From Flavobacterium hydatis (GTDB lineage Bacteria; Bacteroidota; Bacteroidia; Flavobacteriales; Flavobacteriaceae): 64,000 nt of DNA. Shown one piece after another: positions 1-11,600 of the stretch. The notes beneath the pieces were generated by a model. The model was given only the letters and a program-made list of their open reading frames with translations. It had not been told where the DNA came from and did no database searches. Every line of letters starts with the position of its first letter. The stretch's first letter is position 1. The translations under genes were made by a program, and so were the position numbers. The DNA lies in assembly GCF_000737695.1 (NCBI RefSeq), contig NZ_JPRM01000036.1, forward strand, positions 62,001 through 126,000. Direction: 5' to 3'.

Positions 1-936
1 CTAGATAAAAAGAATAGTTTATTTTATGCAAATGAATATATTAAAGTAAGTGACAGCATTAATACGGTTCAAAAAAATTCTCATAATAAATATGCCAGAA
101 TTGAATATGAAACTTCAAAAATTGAAGATAAAAATAAGGTTTTGGCCAAAAGCAATTTTTATATTTTAATTATTTCATTAGGATTGATTGCATTACTGGT
201 AGTAACTATCATAGTGAGGTTTTTGAGGCATAAAAGCAAGGAGGTTCAGTTTTTAAAAAGACAACAAGCAGCCAATGATGAGGTTTATATGCTATTAATT
301 GAGCAACATAAAAAAATAGATATCGCAAAAGAGAGAGAGAAAGCTAAAATAGCCAAAGAATTGCATGATGGTATATTGAATAAAATTTATGGAGTTCGAA
401 TGAATTTAGGCTTTTTTAATTCTAAAATAGAACCAGAAATAATTGAAAAACGGAAAATTTATATACATGAATTGCAAAACATTGAGTATGAGATTAGAAA
501 TATATCACATGACTTAAGTCGCGGTTCTTTTTTTGATGGTAATGATTTTAATGTGTTGTTGTCGGATTTGATTGAAAATCAAAAAGATATAAGTAGTACC
601 CAGTTTAAATATATAAGTGATAAAACCATCGATTGGGGAGTTATTGAAAATATATATAAGATAAATATATATCGTATAATCCAAGAAACCATTTTGAATG
701 TTAATAAACATGCAAATGCAAAATACTGTAATGTAATACTCAGAAAAAAGAAAAATAATCTTTTAAAACTGTGTATTATCGATGACGGAGTAGGGTTTGA
801 TGTTAAAAATAAAAAAAATGGAATTGGTTTAAGTAATATAAAGGAAAGAGCGAGTTCAATAGGAGGCCAATTTACTATTGAATCGAAAATCGGAAAAGGA
901 TCAAAAATTGAAGTTGCGTTTAATCCCTGGGCGTAA
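1..936 (+). CDS. Sensor histidine kinase, 5'-truncated (TPR/NarL-DegS type)
   Basis: The frame is open from base 1, so the true start lies upstream; the in-frame TTG at 142 is only an internal codon. Visible parts in order: a charged helical stretch typical of the end of a TPR sensor region; one membrane segment (about 150-220, hydrophobic I/L/V run) followed by RFLRHK; a HisKA_3 dimerisation box with the phospho-accepting His at 364-366 in KELHDG; an N-box (QETILNVNKHANA); and HATPase G-boxes DDGVGFD and GIGLSNIKERA. It would autophosphorylate and signal to a LuxR-type response regulator. None is encoded downstream, so the partner is upstream or elsewhere. It ends 384 bp before the PKS genes and is probably the cluster's flanking gene; whether it controls the cluster is unknown. 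Family is certain, role is not. Confidence 0.88.
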   Translation, partial: LDKKNSLFYANEYIKVSDSINTVQKNSHNKYARIEYETSKIEDKNKVLAKSNFYILIISLGLIALLVVTIIVRFLRHKSKEVQFLKRQQAANDEVYMLLIEQHKKIDIAKEREKAKIAKELHDGILNKIYGVRMNLGFFNSKIEPEIIEKRKIYIHELQNIEYEIRNISHDLSRGSFFDGNDFNVLLSDLIENQKDISSTQFKYISDKTIDWGVIENIYKINIYRIIQETILNVNKHANAKYCNVILRKKKNNLLKLCIIDDGVGFDVKNKKNGIGLSNIKERASSIGGQFTIESKIGKGSKIEVAFNPWA

Positions 937-974
937 AAGTCCGTAATTTTTATGCATAAAGTCCGTAATTTTTA
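936..974. repeat. Two 17-bp direct repeats, 22-bp period
   Basis: AAAGTCCGTAATTTTTA occurs exactly at 936-952 and 958-974. The first copy begins on the last base of the histidine kinase stop codon. A 22-bp period is about two helical turns and resembles the arrangement used by regulators that bind direct repeats on one DNA face, such as LytTR-type response regulators. Binding is inference; the repeat itself is plain in the sequence. Confidence 0.75.
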
Positions 975-992
975 GGTGAATGTTACTGCTAT

Positions 993-1004
993 TTTTACGT
1001 AAAA
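993..1004. promoter_or_regulatory. 12-bp palindrome, possible operator
   Basis: TTTTACGTAAAA is a perfect palindrome 19 bp after the direct repeats, in the leader of the PKS operon. A dimeric regulator site is possible, but AT-rich palindromes of this size also arise by chance. Confidence 0.3.
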
Positions 1005-1111
1005 TCAATTATGGTTTGTGTTACAATTAAAGCAAATGAAATCAATTATTTTAAAGTCTCTTAAATAAAAAATAATAGCTAAATATACAGTTATAAGGGC
1101 TATTTATTCTT

Positions 1112-1140
1112 TTTGTTAAAGAAGCTGATTGATGAATTTG
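1112..1140 (+). promoter_or_regulatory. Weak candidate Bacteroidota promoter
   Basis: TTTG at 1112-1115, a 17-bp gap, then TGAATTTG at 1133-1140, one mismatch from the Bacteroidota -7 consensus TAnnTTTG. It would leave a leader of about 170 nt before the first PKS start. It is the best match seen in 937-1320, but such matches are frequent in AT-rich DNA. Confidence 0.22.
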
Positions 1141-1320
1141 ATGCTGATGTAATATCAAGCTATAAGTGGTATACAGCTAAAATTAGTTTTTGAAATGAAA
1201 AAACATATTATGTGGAATTTAATCTCCATATATAAAATCAAAAACTTAGCTGCTCATAGTTGTTTTTAAATAAGCAACGTGAGTTTATTACAATAGTAAA
1301 AAGGCAAAAAGCATCCGAAA

Positions 1321-2613
1321 ATGAATACTTACTGTTTAAAAAGAGATTACTCTCTAAATATCCCTCAGATGTTATATGGGAGAATGTCTGAGAATTGGCT
1401 TTTAAAAGAATTAGGAGACATTCATTGGGAAATGATATCAAAGGGGTTAGGAGCGCCTTCAGATGCAATCTTTGATAGTAATGGCGAACGTCTTTATGCC
1501 AGTTTTGTAAGAATACAATGGAGCTGCCAAAACGATATAGGATTAAAATGTTTTGTTGAGAACGATGAAACGATAATCGAGTCATGCTTAGAGCAGTTTA
1601 AAACCAAAATGTTTTTAAGCAATGGAACTGTAAAAAATATAACAAGAGGTAGTGCTTTACAAACCTCAATGATTTCTATTTTTTCTGCTAGAAAGAATGA
1701 TGATAATCAAAATTTAGTCAAAGGGACACCTGTTCAAAAAGACGATTCTAAAGTACCTTTATTAAAAATAATACCTAAATACGTTAAAGCTTTCTTTAAT
1801 GTAAAGAACCACATATCCTCTTTGGCGACAGCTGAAGAAGAAACTTCAAACAAGCATTATTTCTACGATTCAGAGTTTACTATTCTGGCTGAACCATTGT
1901 TTACCAGAACTTATGAAGTAGAACCTTATGACGATATTAACGGCGTAGGGCTTTTATATTTTGCCTCTTACCCTAATATTAGTGATAAATGTGAGCGTCA
2001 TTTTTTTGAAGAGCATATTCTTATAGATGGAGAAAAAATAAATTGGGCAATTCATGCTATTTGTATAGCGAGAGATATTCATTATTATGGAAATGCCAAT
2101 CCGAATGAAAAATTAATATATCAACTCGATCAAGCCATATTAGTAGATGATTTAACCATACAATTAACATCGTCATTATATAGAGAAGAGGATGGTCAAA
2201 TTATTGCCAAGATTTTTACGGTAAAAAAGCTAAATCAAAAAGTAATTATAACCAGTGAAGTTGCAGAAGGAGTAAAGAAAGAAAAAGAGCTTTTACAGCA
2301 TGATAAAAAGAATTCGTCTGTTAAAAATGAAGTAATAGAAACTCCTAAAAAAGTTCTTGAAGAAATCGTTGATGGCAATATAAATATCTCATCAGAAGAA
2401 CTTTCGGGTACTATCATAGGCTTTTTTAATTCGGTTTATGAAGGTAGTGAAGTCGATTTAAATACAGACTTACGCAAATTAGGAGTAGAATCGATTATTT
2501 ATACAGAACTGTCTGAATATCTTAATCTTGAATGTGGATTAAAAACAAATCCAAGTCGATTTTTCGGATTGTATTCTGTTAAAGAAATTATTGCTTACTG
2601 CTTAGGAAAATCT
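1321..2613 (+). other. Loading module: LnmK-like (Pnap_2097 family) domain + ACP1
   Basis: The first 308 residues carry the family hallmark MSENWLLKELGDIHW near the N-terminus, then RLYASFVRI and a second hot-dog half. LnmK-type enzymes are bifunctional: they take methylmalonyl-CoA, load it on an ACP and decarboxylate it to propionyl-ACP. Placed at the head of the line and fused to an ACP, the domain most simply supplies a propionyl starter. The ACP has Glu where Asp normally precedes the phosphopantetheine Ser (Ser391). Starter identity is inference. Confidence 0.8.
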
Positions 2614-5600
2614 GTAATAGAAGATTCAAAAAGAGAAGAAAAAAATGATAATTATAGTTCGGATATAGCTATAATAAGTACTTGTTGCAGATTGCCTAAC
2701 GCCGATACTGCCGAGTCATTTTGGAAAAATCTTAAAGATGGTATTTCATCAATAACAACCACACCAGATGATAGATGGATTTGGCCTGAAGGAATCGAGA
2801 ATAAATATGAAGGAATAAATTATGGCGGATATATAAACGACATAGACAGTTTTGATTCTTTATTTTTTGAAATTTCTCCTAGAGAAGCTCAATTAATGGA
2901 TCCTCAACAGCGAATGCTTTTGCAATTAACTTGGGAGTTGTTTGAAAATGCAAAACAAAAACCAAGTCAATATAAGAAGAGTAATACTGGAGTGTTTATT
3001 GGGGTTAGTGGTAGTGACTATGAACGAGTAGTGGCAGAAAATGACTTAACCCAAGAAGGAACTGTTACCGGTAATGCGATTGCTCTTCTGGCTAATCGTA
3101 TTTCTTATTTTTATGATTTTGAAGGACCGAGCATGAGTATTGATACTGCTTGTTCCTCATCTTTAGTAGCCATAGCCGAGGCTGTAAAAGCATTGAAACA
3201 AAAACAATGTGATCAAGCAGTTGTAGGAGGAATCCATTTGATGTGCCATCCGGCAAAAAGTATAGCTTACAGCAATGCAAGTATGCTTAGTAAAGATGGA
3301 AAATGTCACACTTTTGATATTGATGCAAATGGCTATGTAAGGGGAGAAGGCGCTGTTGTAATGCTTTTAAAAACTTTAGATAAAGCGCTGGAAGATGGGG
3401 ATGAAATCTTAGGAATTATAAAAGGCACAGAAGTTAATCATGGAGGTTATTCGGGAGGAGTTACGGTACCTAATCCGTTTCAACAACAAAAACTGATTAC
3501 TAATGCTTACAAGCAAGCTAATATTCCGATAGAAACGGTTAGCTATATCGAAGCACATGGTACTGGAACTAAACTTGGAGATCCTATTGAAGTTAAGGCG
3601 CTTAGAGATGCTTTTGAACAAATACAGCATAATGAATCAGTAACTAAATGGTGCAGTTTAGGGTCTGTTAAAACTAACATCGGACATCTGGAAGCTGCTT
3701 CAGGAATTGCTGGATTGTTAAAAGTGCTGTTGTCAATGCAAAAACAATATTTGCCCGCAACATTAAATTTCGGAACATTAAATCCACATATAGAATTAGA
3801 AAACAGTCCTTTTAGAATTCAAACGGAGGGACAAGTATGGAAATCATCTACTAACGTGCCTCTTAGAGCAGGTGTTAGTAGTTTTGGGATAGGAGGAACT
3901 AATGCGCATGTAGTAGTCGAAGCATACGATAAGAATCCTGAATTAGATTCGGACGAATACATTCAGCTGCCTATGTATGTGTTTGTATTATCAGCTTTAA
4001 ACCAAGAAAGCTTAGAAAGATATGCTCATGAAATGTATAACTGGATACAAAAGCAAGAAACAATCCAATTAGCATCTTTTGCATATTCATTGCAAACAAC
4101 CAAAGAAGAATTTGCAGAGCGATTAGCATTTACATATAAAGATTATAATGACTTAGTAAATAAGTTAAAAAGTTTCCTTTCGAAAGAAAAGAAAGACTCG
4201 GCATTGTATTATATAGAAAATACAAAACAATACAAAGAGGTTCATAAAGAGGAGTCTACATCGAAGCAGTATATAATCGAACAAAATTTTGAAGCACTAG
4301 CTATGTTCTGGAGTAAAGGAGGAATTGTAAAATGGGAACAATTATATAACAAGTTTCAAATTTCAAAAATAGCCTTGCCAACATATCCATTTGCAAAGAA
4401 AAGGTTTTGGATAGGGAAAAAAATTGAAAGAAAAGAAAGCCAAAACATTTCAATTATACATCAAGCAGCGCTTACACAAGAAACTATTATAGCTCCTCAA
4501 GAGAGTGTAGTGATATCTATGGAATCAAAGAAGATTTTTACAGCAGATAAAATTAAGCTTATACCTGTAAATCAAATACCTACTATTGAGAAAGAAGTTC
4601 AGTTAGTATCTTCTTATCAGGGAGAAAATTTAGAATTAGTATTATCTCAAATATTAGCAGAATTATTATATCTGGAACAGGAAGAAATTAGTGAAGATCA
4701 GACGTTTGTAGAGTTAGGTTTAGATTCTATTTTGGGTGTTGAATTTACAAAAAAGATAAACAAAACTTTGGGACTTGCATTAAGTACTGCAAAGCTGTAT
4801 AGTTATCCTTCAGTAAAAGAGTTGGCAAATGCACTTAAGATAGTAGCTCAGCCACCTGTTGAAAATAAAAAAGAAGGCTTTGCTAAAATTAAGCTTCAAC
4901 CAATTGAAACTTTTGGTGATAAGCAAATTACTATTGAAAATGAAACGAAAGTAATATCGATTGAAACACTGAATGAGGATTACGAAAAAACATTAAATGA
5001 GCTTTTATGTGATTTATTATATCTGACTCCAGAAGAATTAGAACTCGAACAAACTTTTGTAGAGCTTGGGCTAGATTCTATTTTGGGAGTTGAATTCACT
5101 AAAAAAATCAGAAAACAATGGAATATTGATTTTGCTACCGCACAATTATATAGCCATCCTACTCTAAAAGAATTAGCAGGATACTTACAGAAAGTAGACA
5201 ATCGTAATCAGGTTTTAATAGCTGACGAGAACGAAACAATTTTATCAAGTAAAGAAATCGATAAAAATTACGCAGTACAGGATAATCATAAAGCTCAACA
5301 TACTAATATTCAGAAGGAGTTGCTAACATTGGTATCGGAGTTATTGTATCTGGAAGAATCCGAAGTAGATGACACACAAACTTTTGTATCATTAGGTTTA
5401 GATTCTATTTTGGGAGTAGAATTGGTGAAGAAAATCAATAAAAAATGGCAGCTTTCTATGCCTACATCACAAATTTATAGCTATCCTAATATAGTAGAAT
5501 TAAGTGATTATATAATATCAAGTTTTGAATCAACAGGAACTAATGAAACAAGAAAGCCTTTTGTAGAAAGCGTTGCGCAGGAAATTATAAATGTATTTGA

Positions 5601-8600
5601 AGAAGGTGAGCTAAAAAATATTTTGGCAGAGCTTTTATATTTAGAAAAAGAAGAAGTTTCGAGTACAGATACTTTTGTATCATTAGGCTTAGATTCTATT
5701 TTGGGTGTAGAATTCGTTAAGAAAATAAACAAAGAATTTGGGACACAATGCCCAACATCTTTGCTTTACAGTTATCCAACTTTGTCTGAGTTGTATGCCA
5801 ATTTGGTTTTGAACCATACAATTAAAAGCAACAGAAAAGAAGAAGTAAATAGTACGATTAATTCTTTTTTTAAGCCAATTACTATCATTGGTAATATCGA
5901 AAAGGATGATGAATCGAATATTGAATATCACTTAAGCACAGCAAATACACCATGTTTAAGAGATCACAAAGTATTTAATGAATACATCTTACCAACAGAT
6001 GCTTATGTTGAATTAATATATAGTTTTTTTAGAGAGCAATTGGGCAAAAAAAGCTTAACGCTAAAACAATTCCGTATCTCGGAAGTTTTAATTGCCCAAA
6101 AGGGAGAAATCGTTCCTGTTGTACTGAATTTGAAAAAAGTTGGCGAAGGAACAATTCGCTTTATAATTATTAACAAAGAATCACAGAAGGTTTATGTTAG
6201 GGGAACTATTGTAGAAGAAATTACTTTAATAGATGATTTGGTTTATGCACCTAAAGAATCCAGCATTAAGCTAGACCTAGACGCATTAACAGATTGGACT
6301 AAAGATATTTTATCTGATAGTTATTTTCAAGTTAGGAGATTTCTGGAGATTTCTGAAGAATTTGCCAAAGGGATTGTTGCTGTTACAAGACCGCAGAATC
6401 AGGCTATTAGTTACGTATCTCAATGGTTAGATGGAGCACTATTATTTGCAATACAATATGCAGCAATACAACAACGTCAAGGAAAAATTGATGGAGTGAT
6501 GTATTTGCCTTATCGTATAGAAGCTATCAATATACACGCACCAGCACAGTCTAATGTAGACTATAATTGCCACATGATTTGCCATGAAGCAGACGAGGAT
6601 AAATTTCTTTTTTCGATAGAAATAACTTCGGATTATGGTAAGTTGATAACAATTAAAAACTTAGAAGTTAGAAAAATTGATCAAAAGCAATTATTAGTAT
6701 CACAAGAAAGAAAGATAAGTACAGAAGTACAGAAAGAAGATATTATAAATGTTAAGAAACCTATAGAATCTGATGTGGCTATTATCGGAATGTCATGTCG
6801 TTTTCCTGGAGCAGAAAATACAGTAGAATTTTGGGAAAATTTAAAGCAAGGTGTCGACTCTATTACTGAAATAGATTTAGAACAATGGCAAGATATTGAT
6901 TGGTATGATAAAGACCCAAAGCAGCAAAAAAAATCTTATAGTAAGTGGGCTGGATTTATAAAAGACAAAGATAAGTTTGATCCTTTGTTTTTTGGAATAT
7001 CACCTCGCGAGGCAGAAGTAATGGATCCTCAGCATCGTATATTTTTACAAGAATGTTGGAGAACAATAGAAGACGCAGGTTATACATCAAAAGCAATTGA
7101 TAAACAAAATGTAGGTGTTTTTGTCGGGGCAAGCTCAGGTGATTATCAACAATTATTGGCTCAAAATCAATCTGATAAAGATGGTTTTGCTTTTATGGGA
7201 AATTCTCAAGCGATATTGGCAGGAAGAATTGCTTTTTTATTGAATTTAAAAGGACCAGCTTTAACACTAGATACGGCATGTTCATCTTCGTTAGTCGCTA
7301 TTGACAGAGCATATCAAAGTGTCGCATCTGGAGAAACAGATATGGCTCTTGCAGGAGGCGTAAAATTAATGTGTACTCCGTTATTGCACATTTGGACAAG
7401 TCAAGTAGGAATGGCATCTAAGGATGGAAAATGTAAAACGTTTGATAATAAAGGCGATGGTATTGTTTCTTCTGAAGGGGTGGGAGTACTGTTCTTAAAA
7501 AGACTAGATGCAGCTATAAAAGATGGAGACCAAATACATGCAGTAATTAAAGCTAGTGGTATTAATCAAGATGGCAAAACAAATGGTATTACAGCGCCTA
7601 ATGGAGCAGCACAAGCTTTGCTCCAACAGCGCATTTATAACCAATATAATATAGATCCAGCAACCATAAAATATGTAGAAACTCATGGTACTGGAACTAA
7701 GCTAGGAGATCCTATAGAAATTGAAGCATTAAAAACGAGTTTTGGTACAAAATCAGCATTAGATAATAGTTGCGCATTAGGATCGGTAAAAACAAATATT
7801 GGTCATGCTGCTGAGGCTGCAGGAGTTTCGGGAGTTATTAAGACCATACTCATGCTTAAGAACAAGTATCTTGTACCTAGCTTGCATTTTGAGCAACTTA
7901 ATGATGAGATATCTTTAGAGAAGTCTCCATTTTATATTAATACTACGCTCAAACCTTGGCAACTTAACAACGAAAATCTTAGGCGAGCAGTTGTAAGTAG
8001 TTTTGGATTTAGCGGAACCAATGCTCATTTGGTTTTAGAAGAATATCCAGAATCAAAAGCTGGTAAAATTACAGATGATGGCACGGAACAATTGATACTG
8101 CTTTCTGCTAAAACAGAATATAGTCTTAAAACTCAGGTACAGCAGGTGGTAGATTACCTTAAAGAAACTAAAGAATCTTTAAGAGCAATTGCTTATACGC
8201 TACAATTAGGGAGAGATGCTATGCAGGAACGCTTAGCTGTTATAGGAAACTCTAAAGAAGAAATCATAAAGCATCTTTCTAAATTTCTTGATGCATCTAA
8301 TCATGAAGTATTAAGAGGAACAGTTGAAAAACGAAAAAAAATTACAGCATCTATAAGTCAGGAAGAAATAGATACTGCTATACTAAAAAAGAATTACCGA
8401 ACTCTGGCAGAAACATGGATTTCGGGAATAAATATAAATTGGGCACTTGTATATGATAAAGAACAAATACGAAAAGTTCAATTACCAACTTATGCTTTCG
8501 AAAAAGACAGGTACTGGATAGAACCTGTAAAATCAAGTGTAATAACGGAATCGGTTTTAGAACCTGTTCATAATCAATTGCATCCATTAGTGCATCGTAA

Positions 8601-11600
8601 TGTTTCAGCATCGGACGGACATTTGTATGTAAGTAAGTATTCAGGGCAAGAAACGATTTATAAGGATCATGTAATTGATGGTAACAAAGTTCTGGCAGGA
8701 GTTGCTTATATAGAGCAAGCTAGTATTGCTTTAGAGCAAGCTACTTTGCAACGAATATGGGGACTCAAAGATATTTTTTGGCAACAACCACTTTTAGTAA
8801 ATACTCAAAAAGAGGTGTTTACCAGAATATATTCAGACTCAAAAAATAATAACTATGAGATTTATACTAAAGAAAATGGAAGTATTTTAATTCATGGTAA
8901 AGGAACTGCTATTTTGCAAGAGCCATTGCAACCAGAAAAAATAGATTTAAGAAGGTTGTTGAGTTTAAGTCAAAAAAAGACTTCAAGAGAAGAATTCTAT
9001 GCTTTTCTTAAAACAAAAGGTTTTGATTTAGGAGCAAGTTTTAGTGGAGTACAAGAACAGTATTCAACTTCAGATTTTTCTATTTCTAAAATACAGTTGC
9101 CTTTACAAGAAGGGTATAAGATGCAACCAGGTGCTTTGGATAGTGCATTGCAAAACGCATTGGGTTGGATTATGATGGAGGGAGTATTAGATCAGGCACT
9201 TCCGTTTAGTATGAAAACATGCTACCGATTTGTTGAGCAATTGCCAGAAACATTTTGGTCGTATGCTCGCAAAAGCAAATCAAACCAAGTAACCGATAAA
9301 GTTCAGGAATATGATATAGATATTTTAGACGAGCAAGGTAATGTCTTAGTTCAATTTCAGCAATGTGTATTTCTTCCTATAAAAGATAAAAGAAAAAAAG
9401 AGTCTGGTAATGCACTAGATATTCAGGAAGTTACATGGCAAAAAGTAGCCTATCACAAAAATCAGGAATCAGTTTATAGCCATACAATTGTATATATGAT
9501 TGGAGGTAATCCAATTTTGGAGGATGCAATTAGAAATTCTTATGAGGCAGAGATTCAATCTATAACTATTGAAAATGAGATTTCGACCTATATTCAAATT
9601 TTTGAAGATGTAAAACAAAGACTTCATACAAAAGTAAGAACGCAATTAATTGTTTTAGGATCAAACGAAGAATATGAACAGTTTGGTTTCCTTTCGGGAA
9701 TGCTGAAAACGCTAACATTAGAACATCCTAATTTAGAAGGGAAAGTAATTGCTATTGAAGATTTTTCAATTCATAATATCGATGAGATACTTGAAATATT
9801 ACATAAAGAACAATTTAATAAAGCAGTTGAGGTAAAATATACATCTCTAGAAAGACTAGAAAAAAGCAATGCAGAACTTATTATTCATAAACAGCAAGAT
9901 AGTTTAATTAAAACTTCTGGAGTATATGTATTAGTAGGAGGAACAGGTGAAATAGGACGTACTGTTTCTGAATATATTCTTGAAACTTTTGATACTAAAG
10001 TGATATTGTTAGGCAGAAGTGAACAGCCCAACAAAAAATTACCTCAAGGTGCATATTATTATCAATGTGATAGCACAGATGCATCTTCTGTAGCCAGAAC
10101 TTTTAAAGAAATTAGAGAGCAGTTTGTTACAATTAATGGTATAATTTATCTCGCTGGGATTACGGCTGATGGTTATGCGAAAAATAAAACGATAACGGAT
10201 GCTACAAAAGTTTTAAAAGTAAAGATAGAAGGTATCAAGAATATTGATAAAGAAACGAAGCATGATTCTTTAGATTTCATGGTTTTATTCTCTTCTGTAG
10301 CGGCAATTTATGGCAATATAGGACAGATAGATTATGCTGCAGCAAATGCTTTTCTTGATGATTATGCAAGATATAGAGAAAATCAACGTAGCAAAGGAAA
10401 TCGCTACGGGATTACTAAAAGCATCAATTGGCCTTTGTGGAAAAATGGTGGAATGCAGATTAATGCAGATACAGAAGCATTTTTGCAAAAAAAGTGGGGA
10501 ATGCAAGCTATGCCTAATGAAGAAGGTATAAAAGCATTGAAACAAATTTTGGACTCAGATTGTGTTCAGGCTTCCGTTATATATAAAGTTTCATCAGAAA
10601 AAGTTCCAACGAAGGCAGAAAACAGTATCAATTCGAATAGAATTTCGACCAAAACGTTGCTAGTAAAATTAACAGAATTAGCAGCAACATTGGTTAAAAT
10701 GAATCCGGAAAAAATAATTTCTCATATAGAACTGGGAGATTACGGTTTTGATTCTATTTTATATACACAGTTTTGTAATGAAATCAATGGATTTTTTGGA
10801 TTAGATGTAACTCCAACATTGTTTTTTAATTACCCAACTTTAGATGAATTAACAGCACATTTAGAATCGACTTATACCCTTTCGGTAAAAGAAGATCTGT
10901 CACTTAATCATGAAAGTGAGAACATAGCGATTTCTACAGTTCAAGATGAGGCGACAAAAGTAAGTTTTGATATCAATTCGAATAAAGCTGAACGTAGAAA
11001 AGAAGTAGCCATAGTAGGTATGAGCGGACGTTTTCCAGGTGCGGAAAATGTAGATCAGCTATGGGAACACTTAAAAAATAAAGAAGACTTAATTACAGAA
11101 GTTCCTGAGAGTAGATGGGATTGGAAGAAGTATTACGGAGATCCACAACAAGAAGAAAATACGACTTTATGTAAATGGGGCGGTTTTCTGGACGGAATAG
11201 ATGAGTTTGATCCTTTGTTTTTTAATATTTCGCCTGTCGAGGCAGAATTGATGGATCCTCAGCAACGATTAGTATTGCAGGAAGTATATCATGCTTTAGA
11301 AGATGCTGCAATTTCAATTAATACAATTAAAGGAACAGATACTGGAGTTTTTATCGGAGTATCAAGTTCAGATTATTCGACTTTATTAAAAGAACAAACG
11401 AACCAAATAGGGATGGCGCAATTTGCGACAGGATCTGCCCATTCCGTTTTAGTAAACAGAATATCCTATATTTTCGATTTGCATGGCCCAAGTGAGCCTA
11501 TCGATACAGCATGTTCTAGTTCTCTGATAGCAATACATAGAGCTGCAGAACATATAAGAAATGGTCATGGTACAATGGCAATTGCAGGAGGTGTAAATGC

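Larger units (their letters stand above)
937..1320. other. Intergenic region ahead of the PKS operon
   Basis: 384 bp without a convincing gene, very AT-rich. It carries a 17-bp direct repeat with 22-bp period at its left end, a 12-bp palindrome at 993-1004 and a weak Bacteroidota-type promoter match at 1112-1140. A short open stretch at 1083-1190 reads like the start of an HNH/AP2-type endonuclease (IDEFDADVISSYKWY), then hits TGA at 1191 and continues in frame with a similar-looking segment (NEKTYYVEFNLHI). It may be a gene relic, but this is weak. The region must contain the start of the large + strand transcript because all genes after it are closely spaced. Confidence 0.6.

Noticed and set aside
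1238-1585. Minus-strand open frame over the first PKS start
   Set aside because: Antisense to the strongly conserved LnmK-like coding sequence, with no recognisable protein; typical of the shadow frames found throughout the window.
10285-10545. Overlapping open frames on both strands inside the M2 KR
   Set aside because: They lie wholly within the KR active-site region, whose frame is clearly the real one; no family features.
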